DNA of 51,838 nt from an uncultured Lachnospiraceae bacterium (lineage in GTDB: Bacteria; Bacillota; Clostridia; Lachnospirales; Lachnospiraceae), in NCBI GenBank assembly GCA_910586005.1, contig CAJUHG010000009.1, positions 1 to 51,838 of the forward strand, written 5' to 3'. The position numbers and the translations under genes were made by a program. The first letter of the stretch is position 1; each line of letters begins with the position of its first letter. Below the pieces are notes generated by a model. The model searched no databases. It was given only the letters and a program-made list of their open reading frames with translations, and was not told where the DNA came from. Shown here piece by piece: positions 35,151 through 44,102 of this stretch.

Positions 35151-37175
35151 TTAGTGCTTATGTAAACCTACATAATAGTTTCCTATTAATTCTAAAATTT
35201 TCAAAATACTAATTAACTCTGCTCCTAACAAAATGGCATATGCAGCACTTAAATACATTTCACTAATTGCTGGACATTGTGTCAAATGTACAACTGCTAT
35301 TCCAGCCGAAAATACAATAATACTTAATCCAAGACCTGTAGCAACTAACCATGCATTTAACTGTTCAAATTTCTTTTTTCTAAGTTCTAGAATTACTACA
35401 ATTGTCAGTATAACATAAGAGATAATTCCCATCCAAAAGAAAGGACGTCCCATCAATTGATAAAAATAAGTGATAACATCTAATCTTTTTACTGTTATTT
35501 CTCCTGCTGCAATCACCCTATCATTTTCTTTCTTACATATATAAGCATCTATACACCCTTTGCCAAAAATATTTGTTTCAATATCTTCCAATTGTATAAA
35601 AACTCGATCCAATAATTCACCATCTTTATACGCTGCCAAATACCAAGAAATATCTTCTTTCCCTTTATATTCCTCTGCATTCCACTCCACCTGAAAACGA
35701 CAATGTTTTGCATCTTCTGTCTCATACTTTGTACCTTGTAACTTTTGATAGACATCCATACTTTTTATAAAATTTAATTTTTTATATTGTTTTCCAGCTT
35801 TATCTTCCACATAAATTTCCAAATCTTTTCTATGATATTCTGGAAACAAAATCCAACCTGTGATAGCATAATCATGTTTTTGATTATCATATACAGCAGA
35901 ATTTCTAGTAAGTTGTTCAAATTCTTCTACTCCAGCATTCTTTTTTCCACTAGAAAAAACTCTAGCATACGCTTCTTGAAAACTTATCATATATTTTATG
36001 GTTCCTTTTATACATTCCATGAGTTTTTTTCTATGTTGTGGTGTATCTATATAATAATTTTGTGCTGTAGTAACTTTTACTTTCTCTAATCTTCCATCTG
36101 CAAAGGCAGTCTGTAATTCATTATGAATATTTCTATAAAAATCATTTGCTGTTTCACAACTTTGATAAATCCCCGAGTTAGCAAATCCATAAAGCAATGC
36201 CCAACCCAACCATCCATCTTCAACTTCTCCATCTTCTGGGTCTGTATCAAATTTTGCATTCTCATCAAAAGCAAGTTCTAGCGTTTCTTTTGCCTTTGCT
36301 AAAGTTGGAGATATTTTATACAATTCTCTTAATTGTTTTCGACTAAGACTTATTTTATCTGTACTATTTTCTTGTTTTATATGAGTTAAATCATCCATTG
36401 CTGCACCATAGTATTCTACATTAGGATAACCATACCAATGCGTATTACAAAATTCCACAGTATAAGAAAAAAGAAAAATTCCTAAAAATGGAAAGGTAAG
36501 ACAAATATAATATATTATATTTGTCAAACTTCGGCGTCTCACCAAAAGGATTCCAAACATCACAATACAGACCACAATCGTAAAAGGAAGGAGCCAAATA
36601 GTATCATTTTTACTAACCCACAAATACCCTAAAGTAAGACCTGAAAGGATGGACCATGCTACAAATTTCCATTGTTTTTCTTCTAAAATAGAAAAATACA
36701 TATGTAAGAATACACCAAAAAACATTAAAGTGAGAATCATACCCAAACCACTTCTATACACTCTCTGTAATACATACAAACTAAATGCCACTGGATGAAA
36801 AAGAATTATAATATAAATAATAAATATAAATACTCTAGAAGAAAAAATTTTATTTAGAGCTGTAGCAAATATCATAGATGCAATCGAATAGCCCAAGGTT
36901 AGTGTAAAAATATATGGCAAATGCAAGCGATAACATACTGCCAAGAAAAAACTAAATCCTGGTTCTTTCATAAAAGTATATGCATTATATGCTCCTGTCC
37001 AATCCATTCTTGCCATAGAAAATGCCCAATTTTTAAATAACTGATCATCACAAGCTGCATCTGGTAAAGCAAAAATAGGAAGACCTACAACCAACAGTTG
37101 CTTTAGAAAAGCTACTGCTAATATTGCAATAAGAAACCTATACTTTCTTGTAAATTCTTTTACTTGATCTTTCAT
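35151..37175 (-). CDS. Large polytopic GT-C-like membrane protein
   Basis: A 674-residue membrane protein. About nine hydrophobic helices lie in the first 250 residues and four to five near the C-terminus, with a large soluble domain of about 290 residues between (about 255-555). DAACDDQLFKNWA in the first loop resembles the acidic loop of GT-C glycosyltransferases that use polyprenyl-phosphate sugars. No other signature was recognised. A role in surface glycan or cell-wall modification is possible but is inference. GAGGAA precedes the ATG. It precedes VanZ and may be cotranscribed. Confidence 0.55.
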   Translation of the reverse strand: MKDQVKEFTRKYRFLIAILAVAFLKQLLVVGLPIFALPDAACDDQLFKNWAFSMARMDWTGAYNAYTFMKEPGFSFFLAVCYRLHLPYIFTLTLGYSIASMIFATALNKIFSSRVFIFIIYIIILFHPVAFSLYVLQRVYRSGLGMILTLMFFGVFLHMYFSILEEKQWKFVAWSILSGLTLGYLWVSKNDTIWLLPFTIVVCIVMFGILLVRRRSLTNIIYYICLTFPFLGIFLFSYTVEFCNTHWYGYPNVEYYGAAMDDLTHIKQENSTDKISLSRKQLRELYKISPTLAKAKETLELAFDENAKFDTDPEDGEVEDGWLGWALLYGFANSGIYQSCETANDFYRNIHNELQTAFADGRLEKVKVTTAQNYYIDTPQHRKKLMECIKGTIKYMISFQEAYARVFSSGKKNAGVEEFEQLTRNSAVYDNQKHDYAITGWILFPEYHRKDLEIYVEDKAGKQYKKLNFIKSMDVYQKLQGTKYETEDAKHCRFQVEWNAEEYKGKEDISWYLAAYKDGELLDRVFIQLEDIETNIFGKGCIDAYICKKENDRVIAAGEITVKRLDVITYFYQLMGRPFFWMGIISYVILTIVVILELRKKKFEQLNAWLVATGLGLSIIVFSAGIAVVHLTQCPAISEMYLSAAYAILLGAELISILKILELIGNYYVGLHKH

Positions 37176-37389
37176 TTTTTATTTTCCTCTTCTTCCTTTT
37201 CCTTCTGATAGCATTTCACATATGGAATGCTATCATTAATTTAAAAATATAATAAAGGAATAAATTTCTGACTCATTATATTATGATACAATTTTTATTG
37301 CAAGACAAAGTATCATTTCCATAGATAAAACAAAATTGATAAACCCACATTATCTTCTCTAACTATCATATATGCTCTTAATATAAGAA

Positions 37390-37434
37390 AAAAAGGACAA
37401 TAAAAAAATTTGATAATTTTTTATTGTCCTTTTT
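37390..37434 (-). terminator. Terminator downstream of gatB
   Basis: A 20-bp stem (37390-37410 and 37415-37434) rich in A and T with a central GGACAAT/ATTGTCC and A/T-tracts on both sides, so it can work in both directions. It lies about 160 bases beyond the gatB stop. Confidence 0.7.
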
Positions 37435-37441
37435 ATTTATG

Positions 37442-37512
37442 ACACTAGAAAGTTCACAAGGCGTGCTTTCTAGTGTTTATGACACTAGAACATTCACAAA
37501 GTGTGCTCACAA
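37442..37512. repeat. Dispersed hairpin repeat, tandem copies
   Basis: ACACTAGAAAGTTCAC pairs with the GTG-C-TTTCTAGTGT side at 37463-37476, repeating the core of the hairpin at 24615-24649. A second, degenerate copy (ACACTAGAACATTCACAAAG) starts at 37482. The rest of the gap 37176-37592 is AT-rich without a gene. Confidence 0.6.
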
Positions 37513-37592
37513 ACTGGAGCACTCTCACAAAACATCACACCTATAGATTTTTAAAAAATAAGTTAGTTATGCTAAAATTAATAGCATTGTCA

Positions 37593-39023
37593 CTACAATA
37601 ATTCTTTTAATATACTACTTACCATTTCTGGATTTGCTTTTCCTTTCATGGCCTTCATAGTCTGACCAATCAAAAATCCAATTGCTTTTTCTTTTCCATT
37701 TTGATAATCAGATACAGATTGTGGATTTTCTTTTATTACTTGTTGAATGGTTCTTCTTAATTCGCCTTCATCATTCACCGTTTTTAAGCCATGCTCTTCT
37801 ACATAAATATCAGGATTGATATTTTCATGAAATATTTTTTCAAATACTTCTTTTGCTACTGTACTATTAATACTTCCATTTTCTGTAAGCTCAACTAATT
37901 TTGCAAGATTTACAGGAGAAAACTGAATTTCTTCTACTTCCATTTCTTCTTCCTTTAACAAACGCATCGTTTCGCCCATTAGCCAATTACTTACTTTTTT
38001 GGGTTTGTTACAAAGTTTTGTAGCCATTTCAAAAATATCTGCAAGATGTTTCGAATTGGTAATAATTTGTGCATCATAATCTGGCAGACCATATTCTGTT
38101 TTATAGCGCATAATCTTTTCAGTCTGAAGTTCTGGCTGACGTGCTTGAATCTCTGCAATCCATGTATCACTAATCACAATGGGAACTAAGTCAGGTTCTG
38201 GAAAATATCGATAATCTTGAGCATCCTCTTTGCTGCGCATAGCATAAGAGTATTCTCTATTGTCATCCCATCTTCTGGTTTCCTGTATTACTTTTTTTCC
38301 ATCTTCTAACAAATCAATCTGACGATTTTTCTCACCTTCAATGGCTCTTGCAATCGCTTTAAAAGAATTGAGATTTTTCATTTCTGTACGTGTTCCAAAC
38401 TCTTTGGTTCCTACCTCACGCACAGATAAATTCACATCTGCACGCATAGACCCCTCATTTAATTTACAATCAGAAGCACCTAGATATTGAATCATCATCC
38501 GCAATTTTTCTAAATATGCAATTACCTCTTCTGCTGAACGCATATCTGGTTCAGAAACAATCTCAATCAAAGGCACACCAGAACGATTATAATCAACCAG
38601 AGAACAATCTTCCCATTCATTATGAATCAATTTTCCAGCATCTTCTTCCATATGAATTTCATGGATTCTAATTATCTTTTTTCCTGTAGATGTTTCAATT
38701 TCCACACTGCCATTTCTACAAATCGGTAAATACAATTGAGAAATTTGATAATTTTGCGGATTGTCAGGATAAAAATAATTTTTTCTATCAAACTTGCAAT
38801 ATTGAGTAATAGAACAATTGGTGGCAAGTCCTACTGCTATAGCATATTCTACCACCTGTTTGTTTAAAACTGGAAGGGAACCAGGCATTCCTGTACAAAC
38901 TGGACAAGTGTGTGTATTAGGTGCTCCTCCAAAAGCAGTAGAACAGGAGCAAAAAATTTTTGTTTTTGTTGCTAGCTCTACATGAACTTCTAGACCAATA
39001 ACGATTTCATATTCCTTACTCAT
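37593..39023 (-). CDS. gatB: Asp/Glu-tRNA amidotransferase subunit B
   Basis: A 476-residue kinase subunit of GatCAB, which phosphorylates Glu-tRNA(Gln) or Asp-tRNA(Asn) before amidation. The start YEIVIGLEVHVEL, CPVCTGMPGSLP and YRYFPEPDL are all family blocks, and the Cys-rich zinc region at the start is intact. The C-terminal GatB_Yqey domain binds tRNA. The ATG at 39023 overlaps the gatA stop as ATGA with AGGAGG upstream; an extension of 14 codons is rejected. Confidence 0.97.
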   Translation of the reverse strand: MSKEYEIVIGLEVHVELATKTKIFCSCSTAFGGAPNTHTCPVCTGMPGSLPVLNKQVVEYAIAVGLATNCSITQYCKFDRKNYFYPDNPQNYQISQLYLPICRNGSVEIETSTGKKIIRIHEIHMEEDAGKLIHNEWEDCSLVDYNRSGVPLIEIVSEPDMRSAEEVIAYLEKLRMMIQYLGASDCKLNEGSMRADVNLSVREVGTKEFGTRTEMKNLNSFKAIARAIEGEKNRQIDLLEDGKKVIQETRRWDDNREYSYAMRSKEDAQDYRYFPEPDLVPIVISDTWIAEIQARQPELQTEKIMRYKTEYGLPDYDAQIITNSKHLADIFEMATKLCNKPKKVSNWLMGETMRLLKEEEMEVEEIQFSPVNLAKLVELTENGSINSTVAKEVFEKIFHENINPDIYVEEHGLKTVNDEGELRRTIQQVIKENPQSVSDYQNGKEKAIGFLIGQTMKAMKGKANPEMVSSILKELL

Positions 39024-40507
39024 AGATACGCCTCCTGTCTTTTGGCCAATGGACATAGCTTCCATTTTCTCGTTTGTTCAAACGTATAGGCTGCTTGAAT
39101 TATCTTTTTTTCTTGAAAACAATCAGCAATTAGCTGCAAGCCAATAGGTAATCCCTTGGAATCTAACCCACATGGCAAAGTTATGCCTGGCAATCCTGCA
39201 AGATTTACAGAAATCGTATAGATATCTCCTAAATACATTTTTAAAGGGTCATTTAAACTATTGCCAATTTTAGGAGCAGTTGTAGGTGCTGCTGGTCCTA
39301 AAATCACATCATATTTTTTAAAAGCTTTGTCAAAAGCCTGTTTTATTAATGCTTTTGTACGCAAGGCTTTTAAGTAATAGGCATCATAATAACCAGAACT
39401 TAATACAAAAGAACCTAACATAATTCTTCGTTTGACTTCCACACCAAAACCTTCCGAACGGGATTTCTTATACATAACATGCAATCCCTCATAATCTTTA
39501 GTGCGATATCCATATTTTACCCCATCAAAACGTGCTAAATTAGAACTTGCCTCGGCACATGCAATTACATAATAGGCCGGAATTGCATATTCTACCAGAC
39601 TTAAATCAAATTCTTCCACAATTGCACCTTTTTCTTCTAAAACTTTAGCTGCTGCAAGAACCGCTTCTTTTACCTCAGCATCTAATCCCTTTCCAAAGTA
39701 ATCTCTAGGAATTCCAATTCTTAATTGTTTGACATCCTCTTTTAATGCAGTAGTAAAATTTGTATCTTCTCGTTTTATAGAAGTAGAATCTTTTTTATCA
39801 TAAGAAGTAATCACTTCTAATATGGTTGCACAATCTGTCACATCCTTTGCCACTGGCCCGATTTGGTCTAAAGAAGAACCATAGGCAATTAACCCATAAC
39901 GTGAGACTGTTCCATATGTGGGCTTTAATCCAGTAACACCACAAAAGGCACTAGGTTGTCGAATGGAGCCGCCTGTATCTGAACCTAAAGCATAAAAAGC
40001 TTCCTGCGCTGCTACAGCCGCACAACTTCCCCCTGAAGAACCACCTGGCACATAATCCAAATTCCAAGGATTTCTAGTAACTCCAAATGCAGAAGTTTCT
40101 GTTGTACTACCCATAGCAAATTCATCCATATTTGTTTTTCCAAGAATAACTGCACCTTCTTTTTCTAAATTCAACACTGCTTGCGCTGTATAGGTTGGTA
40201 CAAAATTAGCAAGAATTTTAGAACTGCAAGTAGTAAGCATTCCTGCTGTACACATATTGTCTTTTATGGCTACTGGAACACCTGCTAGAGCTCCTGTTAA
40301 TTCACCCTTATCTATCTTTTCTTGGACTATTTTTGCAGATTCTAATGCCTCTTCTTCTGTAATTGTCACATAACTATTTACTTCTTTTTCCACTCTTTTT
40401 ATCTGTTCCAAAACAGCTTGGGTAGCTTCTACAACCCCCACTTCTTTTCTTTTTATTTGTTCTGCAAGTTGTACTGCGGTAAAACCTCTAATTTCTTCCA
40501 TTGACAT
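39020..40507 (-). CDS. gatA: Asp/Glu-tRNA amidotransferase subunit A
   Basis: A 495-residue amidase subunit that releases ammonia from glutamine. The Ser-cis-Ser-Lys triad is complete: Lys in VAIKDNM, cis-Ser in GGSSGGS and nucleophile Ser in GSDTGGSIRQP. Ammonia then passes to GatB. The gene overlaps gatB by four bases and lies 118 bases after the GNAT-gatC fusion. AGAGGG precedes the ATG. Confidence 0.97.
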   Translation of the reverse strand: MSMEEIRGFTAVQLAEQIKRKEVGVVEATQAVLEQIKRVEKEVNSYVTITEEEALESAKIVQEKIDKGELTGALAGVPVAIKDNMCTAGMLTTCSSKILANFVPTYTAQAVLNLEKEGAVILGKTNMDEFAMGSTTETSAFGVTRNPWNLDYVPGGSSGGSCAAVAAQEAFYALGSDTGGSIRQPSAFCGVTGLKPTYGTVSRYGLIAYGSSLDQIGPVAKDVTDCATILEVITSYDKKDSTSIKREDTNFTTALKEDVKQLRIGIPRDYFGKGLDAEVKEAVLAAAKVLEEKGAIVEEFDLSLVEYAIPAYYVIACAEASSNLARFDGVKYGYRTKDYEGLHVMYKKSRSEGFGVEVKRRIMLGSFVLSSGYYDAYYLKALRTKALIKQAFDKAFKKYDVILGPAAPTTAPKIGNSLNDPLKMYLGDIYTISVNLAGLPGITLPCGLDSKGLPIGLQLIADCFQEKKIIQAAYTFEQTRKWKLCPLAKRQEAYL

Positions 40508-40625
40508 GGGAATTCCCTCTCTCTATTATAATGATTTACTATAAAAACATTTTCCATAAACAAAAACTGATTTTTCGATAAGTCACTATTATATTTGTTC
40601 ATTAAAAAATGATTTCATCCAGAAA

Positions 40626-41471
40626 TTATTCTACTGTTTTTGGTACCTGATAACTTCCATCCTTCGTTTCTGGTGCATTCTTTAACATATTCTCTCTGTT
40701 ATCTGAATTTTCCACTATATCTTCTCTAAATACATTATTTACTGGAAATACATGAGACATTGGCTCTACCCCCGTAGTATCCAATTCATTTAACTTATCA
40801 ATATAATTCAACATCTCTCCCATATCTTTCTTAGCATTTTCTTTTTCTTCTGAAGATAATTCTAACTTTGCAAGAATCCCTACATATTCAATTGTTTCAT
40901 CTGATATTACAGTTCTATTAGACTTTTGTACTTCTACATTCAAATCTCTACGTTGTTTTTGTGTAAGCCCATAAAGTGCCTCATCACAAATACCAGAATT
41001 ATTCCAATCAGCTTCTATTCTTGTTCCTTCATAATACATGCCGCAATTTTCCATTACTTTACCTGAATATGGATTTCTAGGATCGTGGCGAGCTTCTACA
41101 CGATTCACTCCGACTTCATCAAATAAGAAATTCATAACTGCCTGCACTGCCTCAGATGCAATCCCTTGATGCCAATATTTCTTACTAATACAATAACCTA
41201 TTTCCATAAGTTTTGCTTGTTCTAATACTTTTATCACTCCTATGCTTCCAATAGGTTCTTGGTTTTCTTTTACTTCTATACACCAATCATATCTTTTCTT
41301 ATCATCATAACCTTTTACCCAATCTTCCAACAATTTCATTGTTGTTTCCACTTTTAGATGTGGTTTCCACATCAAATACTTTGTTACTTCCATATCAGAA
41401 GCCCAATTTTCATACATTTTAGGGGCATCCTCTAGTGTAAACTGACGCAAAATCAGACGTTCCGTTTCCAT
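40626..41471 (-). CDS. gatC: GNAT acetyltransferase fused to GatC
   Basis: One open reading frame of 281 residues from METERLILRQF (ATG 41471); a TTG eight codons earlier is possible and neither start has a strong ribosome site. The first about 170 residues are a RimJ/RimL-type GNAT N-acetyltransferase, with the acetyl-CoA loop YWHQGIASEA and the VEARHDPRNPYSGKVMENCG block. After a linker of about 15 residues (QRRDLNVEVQKSNRT) comes complete GatC, from VISDETIEYVGILAKLELS to DGSYQVPKTVE. The linker holds no ATG or ribosome site, so GatC can only be made as the fusion. The stop lies 118 bases before gatA. Confidence 0.9.
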   Translation of the reverse strand: METERLILRQFTLEDAPKMYENWASDMEVTKYLMWKPHLKVETTMKLLEDWVKGYDDKKRYDWCIEVKENQEPIGSIGVIKVLEQAKLMEIGYCISKKYWHQGIASEAVQAVMNFLFDEVGVNRVEARHDPRNPYSGKVMENCGMYYEGTRIEADWNNSGICDEALYGLTQKQRRDLNVEVQKSNRTVISDETIEYVGILAKLELSSEEKENAKKDMGEMLNYIDKLNELDTTGVEPMSHVFPVNNVFREDIVENSDNRENMLKNAPETKDGSYQVPKTVE

Positions 41472-41664
41472 TTGTTTTGTTCCCAAATGCTTCAATCTTT
41501 GCTTCTACTACTTAAAATATAAACAAATATTCCTACATGTTTCCTAGTTATTTTAGAATATTTTATCAAGTAGCTTTCTCCTTTCTTAATTTTATAAACA
41601 ATTTAATAATTCTTATATTTTCTCAAAAGAAAGTATCGTTTTATTTTAATTGTTCTGTTTTTTC

Positions 41665-43410
41665 TTAGTCTCGTATCTTAATATGCACTTCTCGAAGCTG
41701 CTGCTCTGTTACCTCATTTGGAGCTTTACACATAAGATCTTGCGCATTCCCATTCATAGGAAAAGCGATAACCTCCCGAATATTTTCTTCTCCTCGCAAA
41801 AGCATTAACATTCTGTCTATTCCTGGTGCCATACCTGCATGTGGTGGAGCACCATATTGAAAAGCATGATATAAAGCTCCAAACTTATTTTTTAATATCT
41901 CTTCCGAATAGCCTGCAATTTCAAAGGCTTTTATCATAATCTGCATATCATGGTTACGAACTGCACCAGAGGACAATTCCACCCCATTACATACAATATC
42001 ATACTGATAAGCTAAAATATCCAAAGGATTCTTAGTTTCTAAAGCTTCCAATCCTCCTTGTGGCATGGAAAATGGATTGTGGGTAAATCCAATCTGTTTC
42101 GTTTCAGGGTCACGCTCAAACATAGGAAAATCATTTACATAACAGAAACGATATGCATTTTTTTCTAATAAATCTAATTTCTCACCAAGTTCCGCTCGTA
42201 TCATACCCGCATAATATGCTGCACGCTCTTCTTTATCTGCCATAAAGAAAATAGTATCTCCTATTTCTAATCCAGCTAACGTTCTAAATTCTTCTTTTAA
42301 TTCATTTGGAATAAATTTATCAATAGGTCCCTTATAACTTTTATCTTCCATAACCTCTAAATAACCAAGACCACCCATACCAATTCCTGTAGCAAATTTC
42401 AATAATTTTTGATGAAAACTCTTTGACATTTCTGCATGTACACAAATAGCCCTTACCGTTTTTCCAAGAAAAGGCTGAAAGGTACATTTCTGGAAAAAAT
42501 CTGTCAGATCCAAAATTCGCAATGGATTTCTTAAATCTGGTTTATCAGTGCCAAATTCAAGCATTGCTTGTTTATAACTAATAACTGGAAATGGCACCTG
42601 TGTGACCTCGCTTCCTTCTGGCGCAAATTTTTCAAAAGTTTCTGACAATACTTTTTCTCCAACTTTAAATACTTCCTCCTGTGTAGCAAAACTCATTTCA
42701 AAATCAAGTTGGTAAAATTCTCCTGGAGAACGATCAGCTCTTGCATCCTCATCACGAAAACAAGGTGCAATTTGAAAATATTTGTCAAATCCAGATACCA
42801 TTAAAAGTTGTTTGTACTGTTGTGGTGCTTGAGGTAATGCATAAAATTTTCCCTTATATTTTCTAGATGGCACAATATAATCTCTAGCCCCCTCTGGTGA
42901 TGACGCACAAAGAATGGGTGTTTGAATTTCTAAAAATCCCAATTCTGTCATTTTCTCTCTTAGATATGCAATTACTTTAGAGCGAAAGATAATATTTTCC
43001 TTTACTTTTTGGTTCCGCAAATCCAGATAGCGATATTTTAATCGAACTTCTTCTCTTACTTCCTTACTAGTTATAATCTCAAAGGGAAGTGGAGCATATA
43101 CCTCTCCTAAAGTCTTAATTTCTTGTGCTTCTAATTCAATAGTCCCAGTAGGAATTTTGGGATTATAAGTTTCCTCATCTCTTTTTTCAATCAATCCCAT
43201 AATAGTAACTGCCTGTTCCTTTCGGATTCCCTCTAAAAGTTCTCCTTTTCTTATCACAACCTGCATCACTGCATACATATCTCTTAAATCAATAAAGGAT
43301 ACGCCACCATGGTCACGAATATTTTCTACCCATCCAGCCACTCGTAAGGTTTTTCCTATATCTTTTTCACTTAATTGATTTATTGTTTTGTCTCTATAAA
43401 TGCTACTCAT
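41665..43410 (-). CDS. aspS: Aspartyl-tRNA synthetase, predicted non-discriminating
   Basis: A 581-residue bacterial-type class II AspRS with an N-terminal anticodon domain, catalytic core and GAD insertion (about 285-420). Motif 2 FRDEDARADRSPGEFYQLD and motif 3 GMAPGIDRMLML are intact. RDHGG (near 31-35) has His where E. coli's tRNA(Asp)-specific enzyme has Leu; in Pseudomonas the His goes with charging of both tRNA(Asp) and tRNA(Asn). Together with gatCAB downstream this points to Asp-tRNA(Asn) synthesis. The ATG at 43410 has GGAGGAAATT before it. The leader is a T-box. Confidence 0.95.
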   Translation of the reverse strand: MSSIYRDKTINQLSEKDIGKTLRVAGWVENIRDHGGVSFIDLRDMYAVMQVVIRKGELLEGIRKEQAVTIMGLIEKRDEETYNPKIPTGTIELEAQEIKTLGEVYAPLPFEIITSKEVREEVRLKYRYLDLRNQKVKENIIFRSKVIAYLREKMTELGFLEIQTPILCASSPEGARDYIVPSRKYKGKFYALPQAPQQYKQLLMVSGFDKYFQIAPCFRDEDARADRSPGEFYQLDFEMSFATQEEVFKVGEKVLSETFEKFAPEGSEVTQVPFPVISYKQAMLEFGTDKPDLRNPLRILDLTDFFQKCTFQPFLGKTVRAICVHAEMSKSFHQKLLKFATGIGMGGLGYLEVMEDKSYKGPIDKFIPNELKEEFRTLAGLEIGDTIFFMADKEERAAYYAGMIRAELGEKLDLLEKNAYRFCYVNDFPMFERDPETKQIGFTHNPFSMPQGGLEALETKNPLDILAYQYDIVCNGVELSSGAVRNHDMQIMIKAFEIAGYSEEILKNKFGALYHAFQYGAPPHAGMAPGIDRMLMLLRGEENIREVIAFPMNGNAQDLMCKAPNEVTEQQLREVHIKIRD

Positions 43411-43477
43411 AATTTCCTCCATTCTGTGCGTTTTTCAACACACCATGCTCTTTGGATATAAACAGATAGTTAATAGA

Positions 43478-43592
43478 ATCTGCGAACTTTCTACTGTCAG
43501 AACAAAGCGGACAAGTCCGCTGGGGCTCCCGAAATCCCTCAGTCTTGAGGGACTTGGGTGGTTTGCCGCGCCGAGTGCGGTCACATAGTGAC
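43478..43592. repeat. Composite dispersed repeat within the aspS leader, copy 2
   Basis: Between the T-box terminator (43641) and the aspS start (43410) lies a GC-rich block with several hairpins: GCGGAC-AA-GTCCGC (43507-43520), CCCTCA/TGAGGG (43536-43551) and GTCAC-ATA-GTGAC (43580-43592), plus GCGAACTTTCT (43482-43492), the reverse complement of the repeat core at 24.6 and 37.4 kb. The block 43535-43568 matches 24573-24606. A 63-codon frame across it (43403-43594, minus) is a repeat-derived artefact. Confidence 0.7.
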
Positions 43593-43630
43593 ATTTTCCA
43601 TTTAATGTAACAAGGTATTTCCTATAAGAA

Positions 43631-43959
43631 GATAAAAAGACCCCGAAATACTTTCGTATTTCGGGGCGAATAATTTTTAAATAATCCGCGGTACCACCCG
43701 CTTTGAGAATATACTATTCTCCACCATATGACACATAGTGTTAGAGAAAATTCTCCACTCTTATGCTTAACGCGCACAACGTACTAGCCTACTTGCCCAC
43801 TGAAAATCACTTTAAGAAACTGTTCAACTAGTCTGCTCCAGAGTGTTCCCTTTATTTCCTCTTCCAAATGATGCTCTCAGTCGGTGACACCATATTCCTG
43901 TCGGCTTCTGAAAACAAGAGTCTCCTTCAACGCTTTAATCTGTTAATGTCTTTTAGTTA
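43631..43959 (-). promoter_or_regulatory. T-box riboswitch of the aspS-gatCAB genes, specifier GAAC
   Basis: On the minus strand the T-box AGCGGGTGGTACCGCGG (43686-43702) precedes an 11-bp GC-rich terminator stem (43641-43651 and 43656-43666) and a T-run. Stem I has TGGTG-type and GAGAGC-like elements. By alignment with known T-boxes, where the specifier is followed by ACNNNNGAG (here ACTCTGGAGC), the specifier is AAC (43845-43847, Asn). The base before it makes GAA (43846-43848, Glu). A two-codon specifier is known in C. acetobutylicum for the same pathway. The specifier assignment is less sure than the T-box itself. Confidence 0.93.
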
Positions 43960-43965
43960 TGGGCT

Positions 43966-43994
43966 ATAATAGCACACATTATTCTTTTTGGCAA
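43966..43994 (-). promoter_or_regulatory. Promoter of the T-box-aspS transcript
   Basis: On the minus strand TTGCCA (43989-43994) and TATTAT (43966-43971) are 17 bases apart, directly upstream of the T-box leader. Transcription should start near 43959. Confidence 0.85.
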
Positions 43995-44102
43995 GAAAAA
44001 TTTTTATAAATTCTAAATTTTTATAAAACAAGAGAAAGACCCTTTACAAATGCCAGAGTGCATAGATACTGAAATATCAACGTTCTTTATGTGGTTGAAT
44101 TT

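Noticed and set aside
40860..40940. Separate gatC start inside the fusion
   Set aside because: No ATG or ribosome site in the linker; only a TTG without a purine-rich site.
43403..43594. 63-codon minus frame in the aspS leader
   Set aside because: It lies across hairpins of a dispersed repeat, in a leader, and ends inside aspS; its apparent ribosome context is that of aspS.
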